NCBI RefSeq assembly: GCF_036924525.1
Contig: NZ_JAZHRU010000001.1
Location: 1,269,001 to 1,333,000, forward strand
Direction: 5' to 3'
DNA: 64,000 nt
Origin: Bradyrhizobium sp. AZCC 1719
GTDB lineage: Bacteria > Pseudomonadota > Alphaproteobacteria > Rhizobiales > Xanthobacteraceae
The translations under genes were made by a program, and so were the position numbers. The notes beneath the pieces were generated by a model, which had not been told where the DNA came from, did no database searches, and was given only the letters and a program-made list of their open reading frames with translations. Positions 16,979 through 25,515 of this stretch are shown here, piece by piece (within the stretch, counting starts at the first letter, position 1; each line of letters begins with the position of its first letter).

Positions 16979-17935
16979 ATGATCCCGCCGCTCGATCCCG
17001 TCGTCGCCCAGATCATTCCGCTGCTGCCGCTGCGCGATCCCGCGACGATGACGCCGCAGAGCGCGCGCGATGCGCTCCGCGCATTGGCGGCCTCGCGCGC
17101 GGCAGTGCCGCCGCCTCCGGTGATGAGTACGGAAGACATCAAGGTGAAAGGTCCGGCCGGGTTCCTTGCCGCGCGGGTCTACCGGAACTCGAACGAAAAA
17201 TCGCCGACGGTCGTGTTCTTTCACGGCGGCGGCTGGGTTGCAGGCGATCTCGAAACCCATGACCGGCAGGCGCGCTGGCTCGCGATCGAGACCGGCGCCG
17301 TCGTCGTCTCGGTCGATTACCGCCGCCCGCCCGAGGTGTGCTTTCCCGGCGCCTTCGAGGATGCCTTCACGGCCACACAGGACGTCATCGCCCGCATCGC
17401 CGAATTCGGCGGCGATGCCGCGCGCGTCGGCGTCGCCGGCGACAGCGCGGGCGGCAATCTGGCGGCCACCACCGCGATCGCCTGCCGCGACGCCAGCATC
17501 AGGCTATCCGCGCAACTGCTGGTCTATCCCGTCACCGACGTTGCCGGAAATTTCGCGGACCCGACGGAAAACGCCCGCTTCCCCTCGCGCAGCGAGAACG
17601 CAGAAGGCTATTTCCTCACCCGCGCCACCATGGAATGGTTTTGCGGCCATTACCTCGAAGACAAAACGCATGGCACCGACTGGCGCGTCTCGCCGCTCTG
17701 CGCCAAGAACCTTGCCGGCGTAGCGCCGGCGATTGTCTGCACCGCATGGTTCGATCCGCTCCGCGACGAAGGCAAGGCCTACGCCGACGCGCTCAAGGCC
17801 GCCGGCGTGCCGACCAGCCATTACGACGGCCTCGGCCTGATCCATGGCTATTTCGGCCTCGGCGAGGCGTCGGAGACCGCGAAGCGAGAAGCGCAGCGGG
17901 CGCGAGCGGATTTCAGGGCGCTGCTCGAAGCGTGA
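16979..17935 (+). CDS. Alpha/beta hydrolase, hormone-sensitive-lipase family esterase
   Basis: A 318-aa esterase. The HSL-type motif FFHGGGWVAGD gives the oxyanion hole, GDSAGGNLAATTAIA the nucleophile Ser, FDPLRDEGKAYAD the catalytic Asp and LIHGYFGLGE the His. Start: MIPPLDPVVAQIIPL from ATG at 16979, after GAGG; the frame is open to 16862 but the upstream part is not family-like. The enzyme probably hydrolyses short-chain acyl esters. It stands alone, followed by the tRNA gene on the opposite strand. Confidence 0.85.
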   Translation: MIPPLDPVVAQIIPLLPLRDPATMTPQSARDALRALAASRAAVPPPPVMSTEDIKVKGPAGFLAARVYRNSNEKSPTVVFFHGGGWVAGDLETHDRQARWLAIETGAVVVSVDYRRPPEVCFPGAFEDAFTATQDVIARIAEFGGDAARVGVAGDSAGGNLAATTAIACRDASIRLSAQLLVYPVTDVAGNFADPTENARFPSRSENAEGYFLTRATMEWFCGHYLEDKTHGTDWRVSPLCAKNLAGVAPAIVCTAWFDPLRDEGKAYADALKAAGVPTSHYDGLGLIHGYFGLGEASETAKREAQRARADFRALLEA

Positions 17936-18012
17936 TGGTGACAATGTCTGTCATGCGCCGGTTCGATCCCCGCGGATGGCTGCGTTGTGGAGCTGGTCGG
18001 ACACTGGCGTGC

Positions 18013-18089
18013 TGGCGATCCCGGGAAGACTCGAACTTCCGACCTACGGTTTAGGAAACCGTCGCTCTATCCGGCTGAGCTACGGGACC
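18013..18089 (-). tRNA. tRNA-Arg (anticodon CCT)
   Basis: The minus strand folds as a cloverleaf: acceptor GGTCCCG pairs with CGGGATC, the D-arm is GCTC/GAGC, the anticodon stem ACGGT/ACCGT carries loop TTCCTAA with anticodon CCT, and the T-arm is GGAAG TTCGAGT CTTCC. The discriminator is G and CCA is encoded at 18015-18013. It decodes AGG. No integrated element is seen at its 3' end. Confidence 0.95.
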
Positions 18090-18209
18090 GCGGACCCGCG
18101 TGGCAAGGCAGGTGCTTGGGAGGGTTCATAGCAAAGCAGGCGTGGCATCGCCAGCCCCTCCGGGCCGACCCTTTGGCCCCGCAGAGAGATCCCGCGTCGA
18201 TCGAAAACC

Positions 18210-18236
18210 AAAAAGGAGCCGCCCGCCGACGGCTCC
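18210..18236 (-). terminator. Rho-independent terminator on the minus strand, no clear gene upstream
   Basis: Read leftward, GGAGCCG - 8-base loop - CGGCTCC is followed by TTTTT. It ends a minus-strand transcript that would start between here and about 18400, yet no credible protein gene lies there; the only minus ORF (from 18286) reads through the stem. The 375-base gap 18090-18464 holds otherwise only the stress promoter below. Confidence 0.6.
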
Positions 18237-18404
18237 AGTTGCGGCTTTTCTGCCCCGTGTACCGCCGTTACCTTGTTTGCGGCCATACCTCTTCAACATA
18301 CGGCTGATTCGACCTCTCGCACGTGGCCGGGGAGTGACACAGTCAGAGAAACCCGACGCCACGCCGCATCCTCAAATCATGCCGAAACTTCCCCCGAATG
18401 CCGT

Positions 18405-18429
18405 GGAACGTTCGCACATGCGTTCTGTT
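18405..18429 (+). promoter_or_regulatory. EcfG-type (general stress sigma factor) promoter
   Basis: GGAAC at 18405-18409, 17 bases, then GTT at 18427-18429, matching the alphaproteobacterial EcfG pattern GGAAC-N16/17-GTT. It lies 36 bases upstream of the PRC-barrel gene start, which itself has a GAGGAGGA ribosome-binding site. Confidence 0.65.
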
Positions 18430-18464
18430 CTAAGGAAACACGTCGACTTTCCGAGGAGGACAAA

Positions 18465-18980
18465 ATGCAGAAACTCCTAGCCGCGGCTCTTTTGAGCGCC
18501 GCAGTCTTCAGTGCTCCCGCCTATGCGCAGACCGCGCAGACGGCTCAGCCCGCCGCCCCCGCCGCGACGGCCAGCTCGCAGGAAAAGATGGAGCTCAAGG
18601 GGAACTGGCGCGCGTCCAAGCTCATGGGCCTCGACGTCTATAATGACGGCAATGAAAAGCTCGGCGAGATCAACGAGCTGATCCTGGACAAGGATGGCAA
18701 GGTCAATGCCATAGTCATCGGCGTCGGCGGCCTCCTGGGCATGGGCGAGCACGACATCGCCGTTTCCATGGACAAGCTCAAATTCGTCGAGGAGCCGGTC
18801 CGCACCAGCTCGACGGCGCCCGGAGCGACTACAGGCACGCAGCGCGAGACCACGACCGGCGCGGCCACGACAAGCACGGCACGCAGCGCCGATGCGAACG
18901 ACTGGATGCCCGATCACGCCGTGATGAGCGGCACCAAGGAGCAGCTCAAGGCGATGCCGCAGTTCAAATATTCAGACTAA
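18465..18980 (+). CDS. Secreted PRC-barrel domain protein
   Basis: A 171-aa protein. Signal peptide MQKLLAAALLSAAVFSAPAYAQ, then an Ala/Pro/Gln linker and a PRC-barrel (WRASKLMGLDVYNDGNEKLG, EINELILDKDGKVNAIVIGV, GGLLGMGEHDIAVSMDKLKF). A Ser/Thr-rich tail follows and ends DHAVMSGTKEQLKAMPQFKY. ATG at 18465 follows GAGGAGGA and discards the upstream in-frame ORF. PRC-barrel proteins of this kind are common periplasmic stress proteins in this order; the EcfG-like promoter fits that. Confidence 0.85.
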   Translation: MQKLLAAALLSAAVFSAPAYAQTAQTAQPAAPAATASSQEKMELKGNWRASKLMGLDVYNDGNEKLGEINELILDKDGKVNAIVIGVGGLLGMGEHDIAVSMDKLKFVEEPVRTSSTAPGATTGTQRETTTGAATTSTARSADANDWMPDHAVMSGTKEQLKAMPQFKYSD

Positions 18981-19005
18981 ACTGAGGCAGCCAACTCTTG
19001 ATGAT

Positions 19006-19031
19006 AAAGGCCCCACCCTCGTGGGGCCTTT
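19006..19031. terminator. Bidirectional terminator between PRC-barrel and TctC genes
   Basis: AAAGGCCCCAC-CCTC-GTGGGGCCTTT is an 11-bp perfect stem with a 4-base loop. The A/T runs at both ends suit convergent transcripts from 18980 and 19064. Confidence 0.8.
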
Positions 19032-19063
19032 GTCATGAGCGGATACGGTGCCGGCGCTTGCCG

Positions 19064-20023
19064 CTACGCCTTGATGTTGTTCTCGCGGACCACCTGTCCC
19101 CAGATGCTCACCTGCTTGGCGAAGAAGGTGCCGAACTCCTTGCCGTCGGCGAGCAGCAGCGACATGTTCTGGGTATCGCGCAACTGCGCCGCTACCGCCG
19201 GCTCGCTCAGAATCTCCTTCACCGATTTCGCCATGCCGGCGACGGCATCTTCCGGCGTTCCCTTTGGCGCGAAAACGCCCCACCAGGCCAGCGTCTCGAA
19301 ATCGGGAAAGCCCGCTTCGATCGCAGTCTGCGTATCCTTCAGCACGGGCATCCGCTCGCGGCCCATCTGCAGGATCGGCCGCAACCTGTTGGTGCCGAGT
19401 TGCGCCGTGATTAGCGCCGCCGATCCCACGATGAGATCGACATGGCCGCCGAGCACGTCGTTCATCGCCGGACCGCCGCCGCGGTAGGGCACATGCGTGA
19501 TCTCGACGCCGGCCTTCTTGCTCAGCACCGTCATCGCCAGATGGCCGAGCGTGCCGATCCCGACGGAGGCGTATTTCACCGCGCCGGGCGTTGCCTTGCA
19601 GGCCGCGACCACGTCGGCAAAGGTCTTGTACGGCCGCTCGGCATTCGCGGCGACGACATAAGGCGCCGTGCCGACCAGGAACACCGGCACCAGGTCCTTC
19701 TCGACATCCAGCCCCGGCTTTTCGAGGATCGATGGGATGACCGCGTGCGAGTCGAACGTCACCAGGAACGTCGCGCCGTCAGGCGCGCTCTTGGCAACCT
19801 GCACGGCGCCGAGCGAGCCGGCCGCGCCGGATTTGTTCTCCACCAGCACGGTGCGGCCGAGCTTCGTCTGCAGATGAGACTGCAATAGCCGCGCCAGCGC
19901 ATCGGTCGATCCGCCCGGCGGGAACGGCACCACCAGCGTCATGTTTTTAGCCGGCTGCGCCAGCGCCGGCGTCACCGCGAACGCGGCTGTCGCCGCAAGC
20001 AAGTTGCGTCTTGTGATCTTCAC
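19064..20023 (-). CDS. Bug/TctC-family periplasmic binding protein
   Basis: A 319-aa tripartite tricarboxylate receptor. Signal peptide ITRRNLLAATAAFAVTPALA, then NMTLVVPFPPGGSTDALARL, the typical Bug start, and VENKSGAAGSLGAVQVAKSA. These proteins capture carboxylates for TctAB-type uptake or for sensing; no TctA/TctB genes are in the window, which is normal for the many orphan Bug proteins. It follows an RraA-like and a cupin gene on the same strand, so the ligand may be the substrate of that pair. Confidence 0.9.
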   Translation of the reverse strand: MKITRRNLLAATAAFAVTPALAQPAKNMTLVVPFPPGGSTDALARLLQSHLQTKLGRTVLVENKSGAAGSLGAVQVAKSAPDGATFLVTFDSHAVIPSILEKPGLDVEKDLVPVFLVGTAPYVVAANAERPYKTFADVVAACKATPGAVKYASVGIGTLGHLAMTVLSKKAGVEITHVPYRGGGPAMNDVLGGHVDLIVGSAALITAQLGTNRLRPILQMGRERMPVLKDTQTAIEAGFPDFETLAWWGVFAPKGTPEDAVAGMAKSVKEILSEPAVAAQLRDTQNMSLLLADGKEFGTFFAKQVSIWGQVVRENNIKA

Positions 20024-20080
20024 CAGAACTCTCCTCCCGTTATCGCCTGCGATTTTTTTGTTTTTGTTCGCAGACTTGTC

Positions 20081-20449
20081 TCACGTGCCGAAGCCGGACC
20101 CGGCCTTTTTGTATTCGGGGCGCGGCGGGCTGAAGATGTCAAGCACACGCGCGCCATCCGGTCCAGCCCGCATGGTGTGCGGCACATTGCCGGGCGTGCG
20201 CCAGAAATCGCCCTTTTTGACCGGAATTTCCTCACCGCCCTGAACCCGGATCGCCGAGCCCTCAAGCAGCACGCCCCATTGTTCTTCGGGGTGATGATGC
20301 AGCGTGCCTTGCGAATGCGGCCCCAGCGTCACCACCGACAGCATGGCGTGCTCGCCGGAAAAGATGCGTGTGGTGACGCCGGCGGCGAGTTCGCGAAGCA
20401 GGCCGTCGCTAGGGTTATCCAGATTGTGGAATTCGTCCTTCTGACTCAT
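20081..20449 (-). CDS. Cupin-domain protein
   Basis: A 122-aa single cupin. Metal-site motifs are seen as GPHSQGTLHHHPEEQWGVLL and GDFWRTPGNVPHTMRAGPDG, with the His/His/Glu and His pattern expected. ATG at 20449 follows AGGGAGGAACG. The frame is open further upstream but overlaps the RraA-like gene. Small cupins of this type bind aromatic or carboxylate ligands or act as dioxygenase-like enzymes; here it may be a ring-cleavage or decarboxylation helper. It lies between RraA-like and TctC genes. Confidence 0.85.
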   Translation of the reverse strand: MSQKDEFHNLDNPSDGLLRELAAGVTTRIFSGEHAMLSVVTLGPHSQGTLHHHPEEQWGVLLEGSAIRVQGGEEIPVKKGDFWRTPGNVPHTMRAGPDGARVLDIFSPPRPEYKKAGSGFGT

Positions 20450-20477
20450 CGTTCCTCCCTGCGTGCTGTCGCGCCCA

Positions 20478-21116
20478 TCAGGACTTGCCGTAGCTGCCCT
20501 GGTAGCGGCCTTCGCGGATCGCGGTGAGTGTGTCTTCCTCGCGCGCGATCTGGGCGCGGACCGCCTCGAGCAATGTAACGGCCACAGCAGCAGGGAACGA
20601 TACCACGCCGTCCTCATCGCCAACCACGATGTCGCCAGGAGAAATTACCGAGCCGCCGATGGAAACCGGCACGTTGATCTCGCCGGGTCCGCTCTTGTAC
20701 GGGCCGCGGTGGATCGCCGCGCGGGCAAAGCAGGGAAAGTCGGATGCCGCGAAGGCCGCGACGTCGCGGATGGCGCCGTCGATCACATAGCCCGCGGCGC
20801 CGCGGTATTCGGCGATATTCTTCATGATCTCGCCGACCAGCGCCCGCGTCTCGTCACCGCCGCCATCAACCACGATGACGTCGCCGGGACCGACCAGTTC
20901 CAGCGCCCGGTGGATCGCAAGATTGTCGCCGGGCCGCGTGCGCACCGTGAAAGCAGCTCCGACCAGCCGGCCGGCGCGATGAAACGGCCGCAGGCCCACG
21001 GCGCCCGGCAGCCGGGCAAGATTGTCGCTGATGATCGAGGTTGGCGCGTTCCTGAACGCCTCGATCAGCTCAGGCGCGGGCTTCGGCACGCTCGTCATGG
21101 CCGTGGTAATGGTCAT
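20478..21116 (-). CDS. RraA-family protein (aldolase/regulator-like)
   Basis: A 212-aa protein of the RraA/HMG aldolase fold. Motifs seen: TRPGDNLAIHRALELVGPGD, VIVVDGGGDETRALVGEIM, GYVIDGAIRDVAAFAASDFP and VSPGD-like ISPGDIVVGDEDGVVSFP. The GDGAIRD-type metal and pyruvate site (here DGAIRD) is that of 4-hydroxy-4-methyl-2-oxoglutarate/4-carboxy-4-hydroxy-2-oxoadipate aldolases of aromatic catabolism, so an aldolase role is more likely than RNase E inhibition. ATG at 21116 follows GAGGAA. First gene of a leftward trio with cupin and TctC. Confidence 0.82.
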   Translation of the reverse strand: MTITTAMTSVPKPAPELIEAFRNAPTSIISDNLARLPGAVGLRPFHRAGRLVGAAFTVRTRPGDNLAIHRALELVGPGDVIVVDGGGDETRALVGEIMKNIAEYRGAAGYVIDGAIRDVAAFAASDFPCFARAAIHRGPYKSGPGEINVPVSIGGSVISPGDIVVGDEDGVVSFPAAVAVTLLEAVRAQIAREEDTLTAIREGRYQGSYGKS

Positions 21117-21178
21117 AGAGACTGTTTCCTCTTGCTTCCTCTTGCGGCTCCGGCCCGCTCGGCGCGAGGGCTCCAGAT

Positions 21179-21282
21179 TAGAGCGTTTTCCAGCGAAGTG
21201 GACACCGGTTCGCGTCAAGAAAACGCGTCAAACAAAAACCTAGAGCCCGGTTCTGATTCAATCAGAACCGAAAAGGCTCTAG
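21179..21282. repeat. Intergenic repeat, family C (AGCGTTTTCCAGCGAAGTGG type)
   Basis: A TAGAGCGTTTTCCAGCGAAG left end, then GGTTCGCGTCAAGAAAACGC and a perfect inverted pair CGGTTCTGATT-CA-ATCAGAACCG close to the right end, which finishes AAAAGGCTCTAG. An inverted near-identical copy is at 36471-36575; truncated copies are at 25516-25576 and 39352-39404. Confidence 0.85.
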
Positions 21283-21494
21283 CCGCCACATGATGGCTTG
21301 GGTTGCTGCAAAACAATTAGCATTCCGCTTGAGCAGGTATAATGGATTTGGATGGGTCCGGGGCGGCTCGCCGGGGGGCCCGCACGTCACGTCGGTACTT
21401 TCGAAATCTTCGCCTCGGCCACACTTCTTAATGCAGCCTTAACCAGACCGGCCGACGCTGGTTGCGAAGATTCGCACCGCACAGTTGTCTTACA

Positions 21495-22451
21495 ATGCTG
21501 TTTAAGAACCTTGCCCCCTCACCGGTCCTTTCGATCATCCGGTTTTCCGACATCGACGCCTTCCGGCCGGTCGAATTCGTCGCCGATGCTCGCAGCGTCC
21601 CGCTGAATCTTGCGAACTTCCATACCGCGCGCGCGGCGGTGCAGTTGCCTTGCTGCCAGGTCACGATGCTCCGCTCGTTTCCACGTATCGTCGATGTGAG
21701 CTACCGCGCCGCGCATGGCGTCGTCATCTTCCAGATCGAGGACGACTACGACGTCGCTGTCAACGGCATGTCCGTGAATCGTCCGGCTTTTATCGGCATG
21801 CGCGGCAATGTGGATTTGCAGTTCGTCGAACCCCGTGGATCGCTGCACGCGATCATCACCCTTGGCGCCGGCCTGCGGGATCGGGAATGGTTCGATACGG
21901 CGGACCGGCTGTGCCCGCTCATGCCGGACCCCGAGGCCCTCGCAACGGTCAGATCCGTCACGACAGATATTTTGCAGACGGCTTCCGCCCGGCCGGAACT
22001 GTTGCAGGAGCCGCGTTCGGCGCTGGCCCTCCAGGAAGGCCTGCTGCTCGCCATCGACGAGATGTTCCGCAGCGGCCGAACGCCGGAGGTGGCCGGCAAG
22101 ATTGCAAGCAGGGGCTATTGCCGCCTCGTTCGCATGATCGATGAGTATGTCGCCTTTCATGCCGCCTCGGCGATCTACAGCGCCGACCTCGCCGAACAAT
22201 GCGGCGTGTCGGTCAGGACGCTGGGCACGGCGGTGGCGAGCGTCCGCGGCATGAGCCTGCATCGCTATTTGCGCCTCAAGCAGCTTTGGTCGGCACGCGC
22301 GCAGCTCGTCAAGGGATCCGACGCCATCACCGTGACATCGTGCGCCCGCGCCAACGGCTTTCATCACATGGGGGAATTTGCCAGGCTCTATCGCGCGACG
22401 TTCCATGAAACCGCATCGCGCACGCTGGCTCGCGCGAGAGGCGCTGACTGA
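21495..22451 (+). CDS. AraC-family transcriptional regulator
   Basis: About 318 aa. The C-terminal AraC HTH pair is at about residues 225-310: AIYSADLAEQCGVSVRTLGT, AVASVRGMSLHRYLRLKQLW and VTSCARANGFHHMGEFARLY. The N-terminal ligand or dimerisation domain has AVNGMSVNRPAFIGMRGNVD, similar to AraC-binding-like proteins in Bradyrhizobium. ATG at 21495 was chosen; an alternative TTG at 21462 is open. The gene stands alone after a family C repeat, so its targets are unknown. Confidence 0.82.
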   Translation: MLFKNLAPSPVLSIIRFSDIDAFRPVEFVADARSVPLNLANFHTARAAVQLPCCQVTMLRSFPRIVDVSYRAAHGVVIFQIEDDYDVAVNGMSVNRPAFIGMRGNVDLQFVEPRGSLHAIITLGAGLRDREWFDTADRLCPLMPDPEALATVRSVTTDILQTASARPELLQEPRSALALQEGLLLAIDEMFRSGRTPEVAGKIASRGYCRLVRMIDEYVAFHAASAIYSADLAEQCGVSVRTLGTAVASVRGMSLHRYLRLKQLWSARAQLVKGSDAITVTSCARANGFHHMGEFARLYRATFHETASRTLARARGAD

Positions 22452-22717
22452 TTCTTGCCACAATGTGCCGTGCTTATCCGCTTGTCTTCAGATGGTGCAC
22501 TTAGAATCGTTACAGCATCGTCTGCGCGAATTTGCCCTGCTGTTGAATTTCTTCTGAATTTTTAATGGCCTAACACTGTGTTCCATCGGTCACATCCCGA
22601 GGATAAGATCACAACGCAAGCGGGAACACCGTGCAATTTCGGCGTGACAGCGCTGCCAAAATGATGACAATCGACTCAAGCAAAGTTCCCTAGAATTCGA
22701 GTTGGAGCAGACCGTCC

Positions 22718-23359
22718 GTGATCGCCTCACGTGCATCTTCACTTGTTGTTGCCGCGATCGGAGGGCTGTTCGTGCTCGCGCCGGTGGCTTCGGATGCGCA
22801 GTGGTGGCGCAGTGCGCCGGTGGATTTCGAATCCTGCGCCGACGTTGCCGAAAAAGCGACGACCAAAGAAGAAAAGACGGCGAAACTCGCTGAATGCAAC
22901 GCGAAATTCGCCGGCCGCCGCAAGCCCGGCGGCGGCTACACCTATTACGACTTCATGCAGGACCGGACGTTCGACATCGCGGGACCCAACCCGACGCCGG
23001 AAGAGCAAAAGAAGATCGACGAGCAATATACTGCCTATCTCGAGCGCGAGCGGCGCAATCACATCGCCGCGGCGGTGGCGGCCAAGCAGCAACAGCCGGA
23101 GCCGCCGCCAGCGCAGGGAATGCAACAAGACATCCAGCAGGTCTCGCTGCGCACAGAGCAGGCCGCTCCGCCGGTCGAAACCGAAAGAGTGCCGATACCG
23201 GTGGCGAGCCCGGTCAAGCAGGCCGCACGCATCAAGGCGGCTCAATGCGCCAAGAACCAATTCTCGTGTGAATGGCCGCGGCTCTCGGAGAGCATCAACG
23301 AACTGAAAAAGCTGCTCAACCCGCAGCAGCAGCCACCGACCAAGCAGAAGAAGGGCTAG
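22718..23359 (+). CDS. Secreted Gln/Pro-rich hypothetical protein
   Basis: A 213-aa protein from GTG at 22718. Signal peptide SLVVAAIGGLFVLAPVASDA, then QWWRSAPVDFESCADVAEKA with further cysteines at about residue 60 and near 180 and 187 (AAQCAKNQFSCEW), which suggests two disulfides. The middle is Gln/Pro-rich (KQQQPEPPPAQGMQQDIQQ). I do not recognise a named family. Envelope location is inferred. Upstream 22452-22717 shows no other gene. Confidence 0.7.
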   Translation: MIASRASSLVVAAIGGLFVLAPVASDAQWWRSAPVDFESCADVAEKATTKEEKTAKLAECNAKFAGRRKPGGGYTYYDFMQDRTFDIAGPNPTPEEQKKIDEQYTAYLERERRNHIAAAVAAKQQQPEPPPAQGMQQDIQQVSLRTEQAAPPVETERVPIPVASPVKQAARIKAAQCAKNQFSCEWPRLSESINELKKLLNPQQQPPTKQKKG

Positions 23360-23367
23360 CCACTTCT

Positions 23368-23489
23368 GTCGTCCCTGCGAACGCAGGGGCCCATACGCCG
23401 CGGCGGATGTTGTCTTGCTGCGATGGTCGACGACTTTCCTTCAACAATTGGCGACCGTGGTTATGGGTCCCTGCGTTCGCAGGGACGAC
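23368..23489. repeat. Full-length repeat, family B (two hairpin arms)
   Basis: 122 bases. Left arm GTCGTCCCTGCGAACGCAGG runs into GGCCCATACGCCGCGG; right arm GGTTATGGGTCCCTGCGTTC ends GCAGGGACGAC. Each arm folds on itself and the two are inverse. The same plan recurs at 36592-36701, 53047-53164 and 57515-57635. Confidence 0.85.
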
Positions 23490-23522
23490 GTGGCTGAGCG
23501 GTGCGCGCGCGGCGAATCCGCA

Positions 23523-23723
23523 TCAGTGCGCACGCATCCGCTTGACGCGGCGCGACTTGATGACCGGCGCGACAACAGCACGCGACGCCGCCCGCTGCTC
23601 CTGCAGCCGCGCGTCATAGCCCGGCGACGGCGTCGCCGTCGGCGGTACGGCATAGGCGGGCAGCAATGACGCCCAGAAAATTAGGACGGCAACCGCTACC
23701 AGCGCGAGGCGCGTTCGTTTCAT
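23523..23723 (-). CDS. Small secreted hypothetical protein
   Basis: A 66-aa protein, MKRTRLALVAVAVLIFWASL with LLPAYAVPPTATPSPGYDAR: a signal peptide and a short Arg-rich tail (SRRVKRMRAH). No domain is recognised. It is flanked by a family B repeat and the ketopantoate-reductase-like gene. Small basic secreted proteins are common in this genus; expression is not proven. Confidence 0.55.
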   Translation of the reverse strand: MKRTRLALVAVAVLIFWASLLPAYAVPPTATPSPGYDARLQEQRAASRAVVAPVIKSRRVKRMRAH

Positions 23724-23788
23724 GTCGCTTCTCCCATCGGCTTACCTGAACGAAACTCGCGCGGGACCTGCGCCAAGGCAAATCAATT

Positions 23789-24790
23789 TCAGGGGCGAAT
23801 CTGCTCCGGCGTCAGGCCGGGCGAGCCCTTGCCACTGCTTTCGGCCTGCCGAACCAATTCCACGATCCGGCGCGACAGCGGCGCCTCAAGTCCGCGGCGC
23901 TCGGCGATTTCGGTGATGACGCCCTGCAGATAATCGACTTCGGTGCGGCGGCCGCGCTGCAGATCTTCCCACATCGACGAGCGCGCCTCGGGATCGATCT
24001 TCATCGTCCGCCCCAGCAACGCTTCGAAGACCCGGTCCGGCAAGCGCAACAAGGGCGGCATCAATGCAGCCGGAATCGGCGTCGGCGACACCGGCTTGAT
24101 GCCCTCGGCCTTGATCGCGGCGAGCGCTTCGGCGAGCTGGTCGGCGAACAATTGCCGCCATGGCCGCGAGCTGAGTTGTTTACGCAGCGGCAGGTCGGCC
24201 AGCGCATTGAGCGCGTTGTTGAGATTGAGCAGCAGCTTGCCCCATTGCACGCCGTCGATGTTGCCGGTCGGCCGCATCGTCAGTCCCGGCACCGACAGTT
24301 TCTCCGCTGTGCGCGCCTCGTCCTGCTCGATGACGATGTCGCCCGAGGTGGCGCGATGAAATCGCCCCTCGCCCAGCGCGATCACATTGAACGGCACCAT
24401 GCCGCCGAGCACGCGCCGCCCGGGCAGGCGGTTGCGCAGCACGGCAGCATTGCCGATGCCGTTCTGCAGACTGACGACGATGACATCGGACGGCGCGTGG
24501 CGAGCGATGATTTCGGCCATCGCGGCGGTATCCGCGCTCTTGACCGTGACCAGCACGACGCCAGCGTCAGCAAAAACGGAAGGATTTTCCGACAATACGA
24601 ACCGATCGCGCGCGACGGTCTGGTCAAAACCTTCAAAACTCGTCGGCCGCAGGCCGCCTGCTTCGATCTCGGCGATCACGCGCGGACGCGCCAAGAACGC
24701 CACGCGGCGGCCGCCGGCCGCCAGCATGCCGCCGACGAAGCAGCCGATGCTGCCGGCGCCTGCGACACCGATCGTTTGGCGCGAAACCAT
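23789..24790 (-). CDS. 2-Dehydropantoate 2-reductase family protein
   Basis: A 333-aa protein with N-terminal TIGVAGAGSIGCFVGGMLAA (NADP Rossmann motif), VTVKSADTAAMAEI and SLQNGIGNAAVLRNRLPGRR, then the conserved GKLLLNLNNALNALADLPL with the Lys-x-x-x-Asn region. C-terminal helices have RSSMWEDLQRGRRTEVDYLQ, the Ser-x-x-x-Asp motif seen in PanE. This one looks closer to true ketopantoate reductase (NADPH reduction of ketopantoate to pantoate for CoA synthesis) than the paralogue at 10945-11913, though the rest of the pan genes are elsewhere. Confidence 0.87.
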   Translation of the reverse strand: MVSRQTIGVAGAGSIGCFVGGMLAAGGRRVAFLARPRVIAEIEAGGLRPTSFEGFDQTVARDRFVLSENPSVFADAGVVLVTVKSADTAAMAEIIARHAPSDVIVVSLQNGIGNAAVLRNRLPGRRVLGGMVPFNVIALGEGRFHRATSGDIVIEQDEARTAEKLSVPGLTMRPTGNIDGVQWGKLLLNLNNALNALADLPLRKQLSSRPWRQLFADQLAEALAAIKAEGIKPVSPTPIPAALMPPLLRLPDRVFEALLGRTMKIDPEARSSMWEDLQRGRRTEVDYLQGVITEIAERRGLEAPLSRRIVELVRQAESSGKGSPGLTPEQIRP

Positions 24791-24929
24791 TTGTCACCTA
24801 CCGCGTTGCAACCCGGCTTCGAATAGCAGAGCGCGCGGACTGTGCCTATCGCAGGTGCCACCGCCCGCGCCTTGTAACCGTCATGTGCCACCGTTATGTT
24901 TCACGCGGGGCTACGCAGAGGAGACAACC

Positions 24930-25505
24930 ATGGGTTTACTCGACGTCCTCAACGGCATGATGAACGGCCCGCGCGGCCCGAGCCGCCCCAGCTCACAATC
25001 CGAGAGCGGCGGAATGTCGCCCTTGACCATGGCGATCCTGGCGCTGCTGGCCTGGAAAGGCATCAAGCATTTCAGCGGCAACCAGACCGGCTCGGCACCG
25101 CAACCGGCGCCCGCGCCGGGCAATGTGAATGCCGGCATGCCCGGCGGCGGCATGGGCGGCGGACTCAGCGACATGCTCAAAGGGGGCTTGGGCGGGCTTC
25201 TTGCGGGAGGCGCGGCCGGCACCGTTTTGAGCGGCGGCCTCGGTGACCTCCTGAATCAATTGCAGCAGAAGGGCCTCGGCGATCAGGCGGACTCCTGGGT
25301 CAGCAATGGGCCCAACAAGCAGATCGCGCCCGGCGATCTCGCCAATGCGCTCGGCGCCGATCAGATCGATCAGCTATCGGCGCAAAGCGGATTGTCGCGC
25401 GACGACTTGCTGCAAGGCCTCAGCCAGTATCTGCCCGACGTCGTCAATCATCTGACGCCGGACGGACGGCTGCCGAACGAGAACGAGATATCGCAACGGA
25501 TCTGA
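24930..25505 (+). CDS. YidB/DUF937 family protein
   Basis: A 191-aa protein. MGLLDVLNGMMNGPRGPSRP is the start after AGAGGAGAC; a short hydrophobic stretch MSPLTMAILALLAWKGI and a Gly/Met-rich middle precede GDLLNQLQQKGLGDQADSWV and ALGADQIDQLSAQSGLSRDD. This last part (ADQIDQLSAQSGLS...LLQGLSQYLPDVVN) is the DUF937/YidB repeat. The function of the family is unknown. It is followed by a GlsB/YeaQ-type gene after a family C repeat. Confidence 0.85.
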   Translation: MGLLDVLNGMMNGPRGPSRPSSQSESGGMSPLTMAILALLAWKGIKHFSGNQTGSAPQPAPAPGNVNAGMPGGGMGGGLSDMLKGGLGGLLAGGAAGTVLSGGLGDLLNQLQQKGLGDQADSWVSNGPNKQIAPGDLANALGADQIDQLSAQSGLSRDDLLQGLSQYLPDVVNHLTPDGRLPNENEISQRI

Positions 25506-25515
25506 CGCCGCACTG

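Noticed and set aside
18080..18286. 68-aa minus-strand ORF near tRNA-Arg
   Set aside because: It reads through the terminator stem and the edge of the tRNA gene and has no ribosome-binding site.
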